A DNA stretch of 64,000 nucleotides from Clostridiales bacterium (lineage in GTDB: Bacteria; Bacillota; Clostridia; Oscillospirales; Oscillospiraceae), in contig QAMJ01000012.1 in assembly GCA_003150355.1 (NCBI GenBank), positions 217,531 to 281,530 of the forward strand, in the 5' to 3' direction. Position numbers and translations under genes: made by a program. Below are positions 42,281 through 51,537 of the stretch, in pieces; the first letter of the stretch is position 1; each line of letters starts with the position of its first letter. The notes beneath the pieces are model-generated. The model saw only the letters and a list, made by a program, of their open reading frames with translations, was not told the DNA's origin and made no database searches.

Positions 42281-43558
42281 ATGAGAATTTTACGCATGGG
42301 CAGCATCGGCCCCGCGGTCGAGCTGCTCCAGCTCGCGCTGAACCGCGCGGGCTTCGGAGAGCTGCGTCAGGACGGAATATTTTCGAGCGCGACGGACAGC
42401 GCCCTGCGCCGCTTTCAATCTGCGCACGGACTGACGCCCGACGGTGTCGCCGGGCGGGACACGCACAGGGCGCTCCTGCCGTGGTACACCGGATATATAA
42501 TGCACCGTGTGAAAAGCGGCGACACGCTCTGGACCATCGCGCAGATGCACGGCAGCAGCGTCGAGGCTATAGAGACTGCGAACCCCGGCATAGTCCCGGA
42601 GCGGCTGAGCGCGGGGGAGTATGTCACTGTGCCGCTGCCGTTTCCGGTCGTGCCGGTAGATATAAGCTGGTCGTCGGCGCTCGTGGGCTACTGCGTTCGC
42701 GGGCTTGCCGCGCGTTATCCGTTCATCTCCGTCGGGGATATCGGCAAGAGCGTGATGGGCCGCCCGCTCTGGCGGCTGAGCCTCGGCACGGGGGAGAACC
42801 GCGTGCTGTATAACGCCTCGCACCACGCCAACGAATGGATATGCACGCCTGTGCTGATGAAGTTTGCCGAGGAGCTATGCCAGGCCTATGTCACCGATGG
42901 TACGCTGTTTGACCAGCGCGCCGCGGATATCCTCTCATACGCGGATATCCACCTCATCCCCGCCGTGAACCCGGACGGCATGGATCTCGTGACCGGCGAG
43001 CTGCAAAACGGCGAGTTTTACCGTCAGGCGCAGAACATCGCCGCGGACTATCCGCGCTTTCCGTTCCCCTCGGGCTGGAAAGCGAACATACGCGGCGTCG
43101 ACCTCAATCTGCAGTACCCCGCCGGCTGGGAGCAGGCGCGTGAGAACAAATACGCCCTCGGCATCCGCTCGCCCGCCCCGGCAGACTATGTCGGCAGCGC
43201 CCCGCTCACAGCGCCCGAGAGCCGCGCAATGTATGATTACACTCTTGCTCTCGCCCCGGCGCTGACTCTCGCGCTGCACACGCAGGGCGAGGTGATCTAC
43301 TGGCGCTATCTCGACTATGAGCCGCCGCAGTCACGCCGCATCGGGGAGATATTCTCTGAGGCCTCGGGCTATACGCTTGAGGAGACGCCGTTTGCCTCAG
43401 GCTTTGCCGGGTACAAGGACTGGTTCATCGAGAGCTTTGACCGCCCCGGCTACACGATCGAAGCCGGGCTCGGCACGAACCCGCTGCCAACGTATCAGTT
43501 CCCGGATATCTATGAGCGCTGCCTCGGCATCCTCGTCTACGGCGCGCTTGTAACGTGA
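42281..43558 (+). CDS. M14 carboxypeptidase with peptidoglycan-binding and LysM domains
   Basis: 425 residues. Domains: PG_binding_1 at 1-66 (GSIGPAVELLQLALNRAGF), LysM at 74-120 (HRVKSGDTLWTIAQMHGSS), M14 metallopeptidase at 130-425. Zinc ligands H182 and E185 (HHANEW), H333 (ALHTQGE) and catalytic E394 (TIEAGLG) are all present. It resembles gamma-D-glutamyl-diaminopimelate endopeptidase I. No signal peptide, which fits the mother-cell or spore-associated members of that group. GGTGAAGAG precedes the ATG; the longer upstream frame has no site. Confidence 0.92.
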   Translation: MRILRMGSIGPAVELLQLALNRAGFGELRQDGIFSSATDSALRRFQSAHGLTPDGVAGRDTHRALLPWYTGYIMHRVKSGDTLWTIAQMHGSSVEAIETANPGIVPERLSAGEYVTVPLPFPVVPVDISWSSALVGYCVRGLAARYPFISVGDIGKSVMGRPLWRLSLGTGENRVLYNASHHANEWICTPVLMKFAEELCQAYVTDGTLFDQRAADILSYADIHLIPAVNPDGMDLVTGELQNGEFYRQAQNIAADYPRFPFPSGWKANIRGVDLNLQYPAGWEQARENKYALGIRSPAPADYVGSAPLTAPESRAMYDYTLALAPALTLALHTQGEVIYWRYLDYEPPQSRRIGEIFSEASGYTLEETPFASGFAGYKDWFIESFDRPGYTIEAGLGTNPLPTYQFPDIYERCLGILVYGALVT

Positions 43559-43564
43559 TAATAG

Positions 43565-43591
43565 AACTCCCCGGCCGGTGGCCGAGGAGTT
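43565..43591. terminator. Hairpin between convergent genes
   Basis: AACTCC-C-CGGCC / GGCCG-A-GGAGTT with a 3-base loop; no T-tract, so efficiency is uncertain. Confidence 0.45.
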
Positions 43592-43606
43592 GGAATCTTA
43601 TGAATT

Positions 43607-44986
43607 TCAGGCAGTCTCCGCGCTCTTATCATCAAGCGCCCGCATCGCCTTTTTGAACTCAACAGAGAACATCACTGCCGTGAAGCAGACCGCGATGATG
43701 TCCGCGACAGGCTCCGCCGTATATACGCCGGTCGTCTTGTCCGCGATGAACTGCGGCATGATGTATATCAGCGGCAGCAGCAGTACGAACTTGCGCATCA
43801 CCGCCACGATTATCGAGCAGCCCGCGAAGCCTATCGAGACGAAGGTCATCTGGCAGGCTATCTGTATCCCGAACATGAACAGCGCGCCGCAGTATATGCG
43901 CAGCGCCTTTTTCGTGAACAGGATAAGCGCCGCATCCGATGAGAACATCCCCGCAAAGAGTCCGGGGAAGAGCATTACCAGCGCCCACAGCGTGACCGAG
44001 AAGCACAGGCTGACCCGGAGCAGCAGCCGGAACGTGCCCCTGACGCGCCCGGCGGAGCGCGCGCCGTAGTTGTAGCTGAGTATCGGCTGCGCGCCCTGGG
44101 CAATGCCCTGAAGCGGCAGCATCGCCAGCTGCATCACGCTTGTGAGTATTGTCATCGCGCCGACCGCGATGTCCCCGCCGTACTTGAGCAGGGAGGAGTT
44201 GAAGCACACGGAAATGACGCTTTCGCTCGCCATCATCACAAAGCTTGCTGCGCCGAGCGCAATGCAGGGGAGCACGAGCTTTGCGCCGGGGAAGAAGTTC
44301 TCCGCGCGCAGCGTGAGCGTCGTCTTTTTCCCGCGCAGGAAAACGAGTACCCACATACAGGACAGGCACTGTGATATCACCGTTGCCAGCGCCGCGCCGC
44401 GCACCCCCATGCCGAGGGCGAAGATGAACACCGGGTCGAGCACGATGTTCGTCACCGCGCCGATGAGCACCGTGTACATGCCGATGTTCGCAAAGCCCTG
44501 CGCCGTGATGAAGGCGTTCATGCCGAGCGTCAGCTGCACGAATACCGTGCCCAGCGCGTATATGTTCATGTAGTCCGCGGCGTAGCCTATGGTGTTTTCG
44601 CTCGCGCCGAAGGCCAGCAGCAGGCCGCGTCCCCATATCAGCAGCGCTGCCGTCAGCACAGCAGAAATGCCCAGCTGAAGCGTAAAGCAGCCGCCGAGGG
44701 TCTTCTCGGCGCTGTCATGGTCGCCGCGCCCCATGAATATCGACGCGCGCGGCGCGCCGCCCGTCGCGGAGAAGGACGCGAAGGCTGACACGACGAGTAT
44801 GATCGGCATGCATACGCCGACGCCTGTCAGCGCAAGGCTGCCGTCGCCGGGCATGTGCCCTATGTATATGCGGTCGACGATGTTATAGAGCATGTTCACT
44901 AACTGCGCGATGACCGTCGGTACTGCGAGCTTCAGAAGCAGCTTGCCGACAGGCTCCGTTCCGAGAAAGGTTTTGTCCTGATCCAT
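43607..44986 (-). CDS. MATE family efflux transporter
   Basis: 459 residues, twelve predicted helices in two halves. Typical MATE landmarks: PTVIAQLVNMLYNIVDRIYIGHMPGDGSLALTGVG in helix 1-2 and the matching second-half stretch PLQGIAQGAQPILSYNYGARSAGRVR. Exports cationic drugs or metabolites using a Na+ or H+ gradient; substrate unknown. The ATG at 44986 follows AGGGTG by 6 bases. A second, only distantly similar MATE lies at 50008. Confidence 0.93.
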   Translation of the reverse strand: MDQDKTFLGTEPVGKLLLKLAVPTVIAQLVNMLYNIVDRIYIGHMPGDGSLALTGVGVCMPIILVVSAFASFSATGGAPRASIFMGRGDHDSAEKTLGGCFTLQLGISAVLTAALLIWGRGLLLAFGASENTIGYAADYMNIYALGTVFVQLTLGMNAFITAQGFANIGMYTVLIGAVTNIVLDPVFIFALGMGVRGAALATVISQCLSCMWVLVFLRGKKTTLTLRAENFFPGAKLVLPCIALGAASFVMMASESVISVCFNSSLLKYGGDIAVGAMTILTSVMQLAMLPLQGIAQGAQPILSYNYGARSAGRVRGTFRLLLRVSLCFSVTLWALVMLFPGLFAGMFSSDAALILFTKKALRIYCGALFMFGIQIACQMTFVSIGFAGCSIIVAVMRKFVLLLPLIYIMPQFIADKTTGVYTAEPVADIIAVCFTAVMFSVEFKKAMRALDDKSAETA

Positions 44987-45148
44987 GAGATGCACCCTGT
45001 TCTTTGATTTAATAGCAATTATAATATTATGGTCTTGCTGCACCTGCTTTTCAAGTCAGGAATTATTAATTTTTGTGCGCAGACGGTTGACCTCGCCGCG
45101 TCGTTGATGTAAAGTGGGAATATCAGAATACAGGGGGGGACACGCAAT

Positions 45149-45973
45149 ATGCTCTGGAAAATATGCCTTAAAAGATTCCGCTGGTTCATATACTGCCTCA
45201 TTCTCGCCGTCCTGTTCGCTCTGCCTGCCGCGCTTGGCAACGGGGAATCCGGCGGCGCGTTCGGCGCGATAGCGTTCTTTATCTTTGTGCCCGCGGCCTT
45301 TGTCGCCTTCGTGTGGGCGGTCTACGCCGCCGTGCGCGATGTCGTCAATGTACGTAAAGGCGGCGCACTGCCCGAGGATAAGCCCTCGGTGGTTTCCACG
45401 GCTGCCGGAAAGCTGCGCGATGAAGCCGCCGTTGTCAATGAGCTTGACTCCCACGGCCGTGCGAAGTATTTCATCCTCCGCATCCTTGGTGTGCTGCTGG
45501 TCGTCGGCGGCATCGCGCTTATTATCAAGGACGCCGTTGTTATCGGCACCATCGTCCTCATCGCCGGCGGCGCTCTCTGGATCGCGGCCTCGCCCAAGAG
45601 CTTCAATGAGACTACCGACGGCATGAAGATGGTCACCTGCCCTAAGGAGATGACCGTTGAGGAGCTTTACCGCGGCATCCGCGGCATGAGCACCGCGCTC
45701 GGCGCCCCGTATATCGGCAGGGTCAGGACCATCCCTGGCGACACTATCCTCTTCGGACCCGACGCCGACGGCTGGTTTGCATATGTTTACAAGTCTCTCG
45801 ACGGCAGGAGCTTCTATGCCGCGCTGAGCGACTTCACCGCGACGATCGAGACGCCCGCCCAGAACCCCGCACCGGCGGCAGACGGCGAGACGGAGACGGA
45901 TTACGACGGCGTACTTGAGGAGATATACACTGCCGTGAAGCACTGCGCCGACCGTGCGCGCACCGGGGCTTGA
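45149..45973 (+). CDS. Hypothetical membrane protein with soluble C-terminal domain
   Basis: 274 residues. Two hydrophobic helices at about 12-60 and two at about 110-150, then a soluble domain from 155 (MVTCPKEMTVEELYRGIRGMSTALGAPYIGRVRTIPGDTILFGPDADGWFAYVYKS split across beta strands) and an acidic tail. No known family. GGGGGG precedes the ATG. Its stop codon overlaps the -35 box of the next promoter. Confidence 0.72.
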   Translation: MLWKICLKRFRWFIYCLILAVLFALPAALGNGESGGAFGAIAFFIFVPAAFVAFVWAVYAAVRDVVNVRKGGALPEDKPSVVSTAAGKLRDEAAVVNELDSHGRAKYFILRILGVLLVVGGIALIIKDAVVIGTIVLIAGGALWIAASPKSFNETTDGMKMVTCPKEMTVEELYRGIRGMSTALGAPYIGRVRTIPGDTILFGPDADGWFAYVYKSLDGRSFYAALSDFTATIETPAQNPAPAADGETETDYDGVLEEIYTAVKHCADRARTGA

Positions 45974-45998
45974 CTTGCGCCGCCGCTTCATGTAGAAT
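45970..45998 (+). promoter_or_regulatory. Promoter of the CsoR-like repressor
   Basis: TTGACT, 17 bases, TAGAAT. The predicted start of transcription falls directly before the hairpin at 46012. Confidence 0.6.
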
Positions 45999-46011
45999 AC
46001 ATAAAATAACC

Positions 46012-46037
46012 AAGGACACGCCTTTGGCGTGTCCTTT
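46012..46037 (+). terminator. Hairpin that is both terminator and 5' leader
   Basis: Perfect 11-bp arms AAGGACACGCC / GGCGTGTCCTT with a TTT loop. It can end the upstream gene, yet it is also within the leader of the CsoR-like gene, 18 bases from its start. Confidence 0.6.
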
Positions 46038-46054
46038 ATAAAAGAGGATAAACT

Positions 46055-46438
46055 ATGACAGACGAGAATATAAACGCTCTCCCTGAGGAGCATGATACCG
46101 GGGAGCTGTATTATCACGACCATGGCGACGGTCACGTCCACGCTCACACCCATGAGCATGAACATGGACACGGTCACGGGCATACGCACACGCAGACAAA
46201 GGCCGTCGTGAACCGGCTTGCCCGTGCCATCGGGCACCTTGAGTCCGTGAAGCGCATGGTCGAGGATGGGCGGGACTGCACCGATGTGCTCATCCAGCTT
46301 GCGGCGGTGCGCTCGGCGCTCAATAATACCGCCAAGATAATCCTGAAGGATCATATCGAGCACTGCATCAGCGATGCTGACCATGGCGACGGCGACAGTC
46401 TCCAGCACCTCAACGACGCTATCGATAAGTTCATATAA
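46055..46438 (+). CDS. CsoR/RcnR-family metal-sensing repressor with His-rich N-terminus
   Basis: 127 residues. Residues 49-127 are the all-helical DUF156 fold; the metal-site residues C75, H100 and C104 (GRDC ... DHIEHC) match the Cys-His-Cys pattern of copper-type CsoR. Residues 21-45 are an added tail with about a dozen histidines alternating with Gly, Asp, Glu and Thr, absent from ordinary CsoR proteins, which recalls nickel and zinc chaperone tails. These repressors leave DNA when metal binds. No transporter gene is adjacent, so its target is elsewhere or only itself. Confidence 0.88.
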   Translation: MTDENINALPEEHDTGELYYHDHGDGHVHAHTHEHEHGHGHGHTHTQTKAVVNRLARAIGHLESVKRMVEDGRDCTDVLIQLAAVRSALNNTAKIILKDHIEHCISDADHGDGDSLQHLNDAIDKFI

Positions 46439-46440
46439 GA

Positions 46441-46477
46441 AAAAAGGCTGTGAAGATTTTTCTTCACAGCCCTTTTT
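46441..46477. terminator. Bidirectional terminator
   Basis: AAAAAGGCTGTGAAGA / TCTTCACAGCC-TTTTT with a 4-base loop, between convergent genes. Confidence 0.85.
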
Positions 46478-46483
46478 CTGCGT

Positions 46484-48436
46484 TTAAATATTTGAGCCTG
46501 CGTTATAGCCCTCGCGTCTTGCGTTGAATATTTTCCTGACCTGCGCGCAGTCGCCGATCTTCCAGAAGTCGTAAGCGAGCGTGCGGAACTGCTCCGCCTC
46601 GTCGTCCATCGGCAGATAGCCTCCTGCCCAGATGACCGAATCTGCTTTCAGCTCCAGCTCGCTGCCGTCCGGGGTGCGTATCACGGCTCCGTTTCCTGTA
46701 ACGGCTACGCAGTCCGCTTCGTTGAGAATCGTCACGGGAACCTTTTCCAGCTCCATCAGAAGCCCCTCGCGGTAGAGATACGCCGCATCGCGGCAGACTT
46801 CTTTTTTGCGGCTGATGAGCTGCACGCTTCGTCCCGTCATCCCGAGCTGCAATGCGATCTCGCAGCCCACGAGCCCGCCGCCTATGACCGCGGCAGTCTG
46901 CCCTATGGAATCAATATCCCGCAGCGCGTCGGCCGCCATGATCGCCCTCTCTCCGCCCGGAACGTCGGGGCGTTTTGCCTTTGCGCCGAGCGCGGCTACT
47001 ATCACGTCGGGCTGCAATTCCTCGGCAAGCTCCTGCGTTGCCTCGGTGCCGAGCCGAAGCTCCGCTCCGCTGCGCTCCAGCCGCCTGATCATCACCTGCA
47101 TCAGCTGGTCTACCTTCTGCTTGAAAGGCACATACTTTGCATAGCGCATCGCCCCGCCGAGCTCCTGCTCCCTTTCGCACAGCACTACGCTGTGCCCGCG
47201 CTCGGCAAGCTCCGCCGCTGCTTCCATACCGGCGGGGCCGCCGCCTATCACAAGAACACGTTTCGGCTCGTCAGTCTTCTTGACCTGACTTGCCGGAATT
47301 TCTTTATATGCTGTGGGGTTTGCCGGGCAGCGGCGTATGCGCGAGCAGTGGCGCACATAAGGCACAAAGGACTCGCTTATGCAGGCCATGCAGCGCAGGC
47401 ATGGGTATATCAGGTCATCCCTCCCGGCCTTGAGCTTGTTCGGCAGCTCCGGGTCTGCAAGCAGCGGCCGCGCCAGCGCGACGATATCCGCCCGACCCTC
47501 GGCGATGATGCTCTCCATCAGCTCGGGGTCGCCGAGCGCGCCGACCGTGACCACCGGGGTGTGCTTCATTTCTTTCTTGATCGCCTCGGCGAGATAGACG
47601 TTGCAGCCCTGCGGGAGAAACCCATTGGGTATCATGTGCTGGTTGGTCGAGGGGACGTGGAATGTTCCGGAGGTCACGTGGATGAGGTCTGCCTTGCCGT
47701 CCAGAAGCTTTGCGAATTCTATCTGGTCTTCAAGCGTCAGCCCGCCCTCGACGATCTCGGTGCCGCTCATGCGCACCTCAATGGGGAAATCGTCCCCACA
47801 TTTTTTGCGGATGTTTGCGATGACTTCCATCGTGATGCGGGCGCGGTTTTCGAGGCAGCCGCCGTATTTGTCCGTCCTGCGGTTGTTGAGCGGTGAGAGG
47901 AACTGGTGCAGCAGCCATCCGTGCCCGGCGTGAATCATCACGATATCCACCCCTCCGAGCTTTGCCATCTCCGCGGCGTCGCCGAAGCGCTCAACGATAT
48001 AGTCTATGGTCTCCTGGTCAAGCTCGCTGTAATCCTTGCCGAGATGCCCCGGCCCGGCGCTCGGTCCCCAGATGGGCCCGTCGTAGTATTCGGGGTTTGC
48101 GCGCGTGCCCGGATGTATCAGCTCTACCGCCGCAAAGGCGTTGTGCTTTTTTATCGCGTCCGTCGCCGCGTGGAGATAGGGGAGCACCTCCGGGTCGTCC
48201 AGCGCGATGCAGAGCTTGTGTGAAATGCCGGTCTTCATGTCGATGCGGCATTCACCCATGTGAACTATCGCCGCTCCGCCTTTCGCTTTCCCCTCAAAGA
48301 TCGCGATGTTCTCCGCCGTCGGATACCCGCTTATCGGCAGGTTCGAGATGTTGACGGGCGCGGCCTCAATGCGGTTCTTGAGCGTCAGCCGCCCTACCTT
48401 GATAGGGCTGAACAGATGCGGGTATTTATATTCCAT
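46484..48436 (-). CDS. NADH:flavin oxidoreductase / 2,4-dienoyl-CoA reductase-like enzyme
   Basis: 650 residues. N-terminal old-yellow-enzyme barrel with FMN (HAGHGWLLHQFLSPLNNRRTDKYGG near residue 170), a central Cys cluster for [4Fe-4S] (CLRCMACISESF ... HCSRIRRC near 345-375), and a C-terminal FAD/NAD(P)H part (VIGGGPAGMEAAAELAERGHSVVLCE; AAVIGGGLVGCEIALQLG). Such enzymes reduce conjugated C=C bonds of enoyl-CoAs, bile acids or steroids. GGAGGAAAAG precedes the ATG at 48436. In an operon just behind an SSS symporter, which may import its substrate. Confidence 0.9.
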   Translation of the reverse strand: MEYKYPHLFSPIKVGRLTLKNRIEAAPVNISNLPISGYPTAENIAIFEGKAKGGAAIVHMGECRIDMKTGISHKLCIALDDPEVLPYLHAATDAIKKHNAFAAVELIHPGTRANPEYYDGPIWGPSAGPGHLGKDYSELDQETIDYIVERFGDAAEMAKLGGVDIVMIHAGHGWLLHQFLSPLNNRRTDKYGGCLENRARITMEVIANIRKKCGDDFPIEVRMSGTEIVEGGLTLEDQIEFAKLLDGKADLIHVTSGTFHVPSTNQHMIPNGFLPQGCNVYLAEAIKKEMKHTPVVTVGALGDPELMESIIAEGRADIVALARPLLADPELPNKLKAGRDDLIYPCLRCMACISESFVPYVRHCSRIRRCPANPTAYKEIPASQVKKTDEPKRVLVIGGGPAGMEAAAELAERGHSVVLCEREQELGGAMRYAKYVPFKQKVDQLMQVMIRRLERSGAELRLGTEATQELAEELQPDVIVAALGAKAKRPDVPGGERAIMAADALRDIDSIGQTAAVIGGGLVGCEIALQLGMTGRSVQLISRKKEVCRDAAYLYREGLLMELEKVPVTILNEADCVAVTGNGAVIRTPDGSELELKADSVIWAGGYLPMDDEAEQFRTLAYDFWKIGDCAQVRKIFNARREGYNAGSNI

Positions 48437-48461
48437 GTGTGCTTTTCCTCCTGCCATGCGT

Positions 48462-49829
48462 TTACTTCGCTTCGGCGTTCTTAGGCTGCGCCGCAAGGCT
48501 TACGACGATGTAAGCTATCAGCGCCGGGATGAGAGAGGTAAAGGCAATGTACGGGATCTGCACGCCGCACTTGTTGAGAATGATCATGGCCATGCCGCAT
48601 AGAGCGCTGGCGATTGCGCCCTCCTTGGTGCCTTTCTTCCAGAAAATGCCGCCGAGGACCATGACGAGCGCACCGGCGTTCATTATCGAGTAGGTGGAGG
48701 ACAGCAGCGAAAGTATGCTTGAAGAGCTGATAGCGAGTATAGGCGCTATCACACCGGATACGAGTGTGACTATGGCGGACAGACGGCCGAGCTTCTTTTC
48801 ATCTGCCTTGGGGTTGAGCGTCTTGAAGTAAATGTCGTTGACGGCGTTCGCAGTGACATTGAGCAGGCCTATGTCCATCGTGGACATGACCGCCGAGAGA
48901 ACCGCTGCGATCATCAGCCCGGCGACGATCGGGGGCATATCCTGCAGGACGACCGTGAAGAGGATCGAAGCCGTCGGCGCATCCGGGAAAAGCGCCTTTC
49001 CGTACATACCTATAACGACCGGCATTATAACAAACGGGATCAGCGCTGCCGCCGCGATTATCGGCGACCAAAACGCGACCTTTTCATCCTTGCAGGAGGC
49101 CGTGCGCTGGTAGGCCGCGCCGGAGATAAGCCCGTTGAGCGCGCTGGGAACGAGCATCATCACAAGGCGCTCCCCGCTGAACGGGACAGGATCGAAAGCG
49201 CTTGCGGGCAGTGCAGCCGATATGGCGTCAAACCCGCCTTGCATTGCAACGATAACGATGCAGAAAACCGTAGAGAAGAATATCACGAGAGTCTGCACGG
49301 AGTCCGTTATCATAACTCCCCACATACCGGAGATCGAGCAGTAGATAAATACGACCACCGCCATCACGATCCCGCCGAGGGTCGGGTTAAGGCCGAGCGC
49401 TTCAAACAGTGCGCATCCTGCCATTATCTGGGCTGCCATGATGCCGAGCGTTGCGCAGATATTGAGCACCGCCATCAGCACGGAAGCAAATTTGCTCTTA
49501 TAACGGTCGCGGATGAGATCGGGAATGGTGATATATCCGCGGGTATACAGCAGCCTTGACATTACCAGCGCGAAGAGCACATAGGACAGGCACGCGCCGA
49601 GGCCGTACCACATACCGCCTATGCCGTATTCAGCACCGTACTGCGCTCCGCCGACGACAATGCCGTTGCCTACGTGTGCGCCGATGTATGTGCACACCAT
49701 TACGAACATACCGCCGGACTTGCCCGCTGTGAGGAATTCCGTCATGGTCGCGCTCTTTTTCTTCCCGGCAAAGCCTATCGCCAGCATACCGGCCATGTAT
49801 ATGACCAGGATAACTATAATAACTGCCAT
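48462..49829 (-). CDS. Sodium:solute symporter (SSS family)
   Basis: 455 residues, about thirteen membrane helices with the SSS landmarks GKSGGMFVMVCTYIGAHVGNG (helix 1 unwound region), GYITIPDLIRDRYKSK, and SAVMSTMDIGLLNVTANAVNDIY near residue 310. Imports an organic anion, amino acid or similar with Na+. First gene of an operon with the enoate-reductase-like enzyme (25-base gap), so an unsaturated acid is a plausible substrate, by inference only. Confidence 0.92.
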   Translation of the reverse strand: MAVIIVILVIYMAGMLAIGFAGKKKSATMTEFLTAGKSGGMFVMVCTYIGAHVGNGIVVGGAQYGAEYGIGGMWYGLGACLSYVLFALVMSRLLYTRGYITIPDLIRDRYKSKFASVLMAVLNICATLGIMAAQIMAGCALFEALGLNPTLGGIVMAVVVFIYCSISGMWGVMITDSVQTLVIFFSTVFCIVIVAMQGGFDAISAALPASAFDPVPFSGERLVMMLVPSALNGLISGAAYQRTASCKDEKVAFWSPIIAAAALIPFVIMPVVIGMYGKALFPDAPTASILFTVVLQDMPPIVAGLMIAAVLSAVMSTMDIGLLNVTANAVNDIYFKTLNPKADEKKLGRLSAIVTLVSGVIAPILAISSSSILSLLSSTYSIMNAGALVMVLGGIFWKKGTKEGAIASALCGMAMIILNKCGVQIPYIAFTSLIPALIAYIVVSLAAQPKNAEAK

Positions 49830-49900
49830 CTTGTTTCCCCTTATCTCTTCATTGACTGCGTTTAACTAATTACCGCATTAGCGCTGTAGCGATATAAAGA

Positions 49901-49929
49901 ATTATAAACCGGCTCCCGGAAAATGTCAA
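49901..49929 (-). promoter_or_regulatory. Promoter of the symporter operon
   Basis: TTGACA, 17 bases, TATAAT on the minus strand. The leader contains CTAAT-N6-ATTAG, a possible operator. Confidence 0.75.
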
Positions 49930-49955
49930 CGGAGAAAAGAAGATTTTTGTAAAAA

Positions 49956-49985
49956 ATATGCTTCCGGAAGAAACCGGAAGCATAT
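49956..49985 (-). terminator. Terminator of the second MATE gene
   Basis: ATATGCTTCCGG / CCGGAAGCATAT with a 6-base loop; TTTTTT follows on the minus strand. Confidence 0.85.
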
Positions 49986-50007
49986 AAACTCAATATAAAA
50001 GGAAATC

Positions 50008-51384
50008 CTACGCCAGCATCCCCGCCATGCACTGCTTGTATACTTTGCGGAAGTAGAGCGTCTCGGCAGCGCCGGTTATTGCCCAAGAGAAGAAGTACAG
50101 CAGATAGAGTGACGGTATCGTTTTATAGAACGCAAACACCGTGTATATCCACACCACGCGGAAGACGCAGGAGCCGAGAACGACTATTATCATCGGCACT
50201 ATGCTCTTCCCAAGTCCGCGCGCCGCGGCTATCGAGCAGTCCATGAACGCGCCGACGCCATAGGAGAAGCACATGATCTTTATGCGCTGCATTCCCGCCT
50301 CTATGACCGCCTGCTCGTTTGCAAAAATCGACAGGAACTCTCTTCCAAAGCCGAGCAGCAGCACGCCGCATATTGCGCCCGCCGCGAAAGAGTATGCAAG
50401 GCTTACAATGTAGCTTTTCAGTATGCGCTCCTTGCGCCCTGCGCCCCAGTTGCGGCTTATGAAGCTCGAACAGGCCGTGTAGAACGCAGCCTGCGTGTTG
50501 AATATCAGTTCGTCGGCATTGACCGACGCGGAGTTTCCGGAGACCGTGACCGCATCGAAGGTGTTCAGGCCCGCCTGTACGAACATGTTTGCCACCGCGA
50601 ATATCGCATGCTGCAAGCCTGTTGGTATCCCAAGCATCAGCACGCGCGAAGCGCTCTGGCCGTTGAAGCGGAGCTTTGAGAGGGACAGGCGGCAGTCGTC
50701 GTTCCTGCGGCAGAGGTGCACCGTTATCATCACCGCCGACAGCACCTGTGCTATAACGCTCGCGATAGCCACGCCGTCCGCCGCCATATGGCACTTTATG
50801 ACGAAGAACAGGTTAAGTATCACGTTCAGTATGCCCGATACCGTCAGGTACAGCAGCGGCCTTTTCGTGTCCCCGGCGGCGCTCAGCACACCGTTGCCGA
50901 AGTTATACACCGCCATCGCCGGCAGACCAAGCGCGTAGATGCTGAAGTACAGCACCGCGCCTTCAAGCAGCTCATCCTTTGTGTGCAGCAGCACCAGTAG
51001 GTCCCTTGCAAAGACACGGCAGATAAGGCACAGCAGCACGCCGACCGCCGCGCAGATGATGAAGGAGGTATGGATGTTCTTCTCCGTTCTTTCCTTGTCC
51101 TCAGCGCCGAGCGAGCGCGCGACCTCGACGTTTACGCCGCTGCCAAGTCCTATCAAAAAGCCCGTGAAGAGCGTGACGAGCTGCGTTGTCGAACCCACCG
51201 CGCCGAGAGCCCTGTAGTCCGCGAACTTCCCCGCCACGGCGACGTCGCTGAGATTGAACAGGATCTCCAATAGCTGCGTCAGTACAAGCGGTATGCTGAA
51301 GAAAAGTATATTTTTCCAGAGCGACCCTGAGGTCATCTCTATTGTCCGGCTGTGATGGTAATGAGCCCTGTGCGTACGCTGCAT
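50008..51384 (-). CDS. MATE family efflux transporter
   Basis: 458 residues, twelve helices. Helix 1 region: SIPLVLTQLLEILFNLSDVAVAGKFADYRALGAVGSTTQLV; second half: GIPTGLQHAIFAVANMFVQAGLNTF. Short His/Arg-rich N-terminus (MQRTHRAHYHHSRTIEM). Quite different from the MATE at 43607, so likely another substrate. The ATG at 51384 follows GAGGGAAAT; an ATG six codons earlier lacks a site. Monocistronic. Confidence 0.92.
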   Translation of the reverse strand: MQRTHRAHYHHSRTIEMTSGSLWKNILFFSIPLVLTQLLEILFNLSDVAVAGKFADYRALGAVGSTTQLVTLFTGFLIGLGSGVNVEVARSLGAEDKERTEKNIHTSFIICAAVGVLLCLICRVFARDLLVLLHTKDELLEGAVLYFSIYALGLPAMAVYNFGNGVLSAAGDTKRPLLYLTVSGILNVILNLFFVIKCHMAADGVAIASVIAQVLSAVMITVHLCRRNDDCRLSLSKLRFNGQSASRVLMLGIPTGLQHAIFAVANMFVQAGLNTFDAVTVSGNSASVNADELIFNTQAAFYTACSSFISRNWGAGRKERILKSYIVSLAYSFAAGAICGVLLLGFGREFLSIFANEQAVIEAGMQRIKIMCFSYGVGAFMDCSIAAARGLGKSIVPMIIVVLGSCVFRVVWIYTVFAFYKTIPSLYLLYFFSWAITGAAETLYFRKVYKQCMAGMLA

Positions 51385-51537
51385 ATTTCCCTCGCACATC
51401 ATGTTATGGCTGTTTCAGCCTCGATGCAGGAGCAGAGTATAGCACTGCCGAAACCCGATTTCAAGCCCCGAAATGTAGATTTTTTGCCCGTTTAGTGTTA
51501 TATTATGGGCATAAAGCTCAACACGGAGAGAAACAAA

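Noticed and set aside
43565..43591. Attachment or recombination palindrome between M14 and MATE genes
   Set aside because: It lies exactly between two convergent stops and is best explained as a weak terminator.
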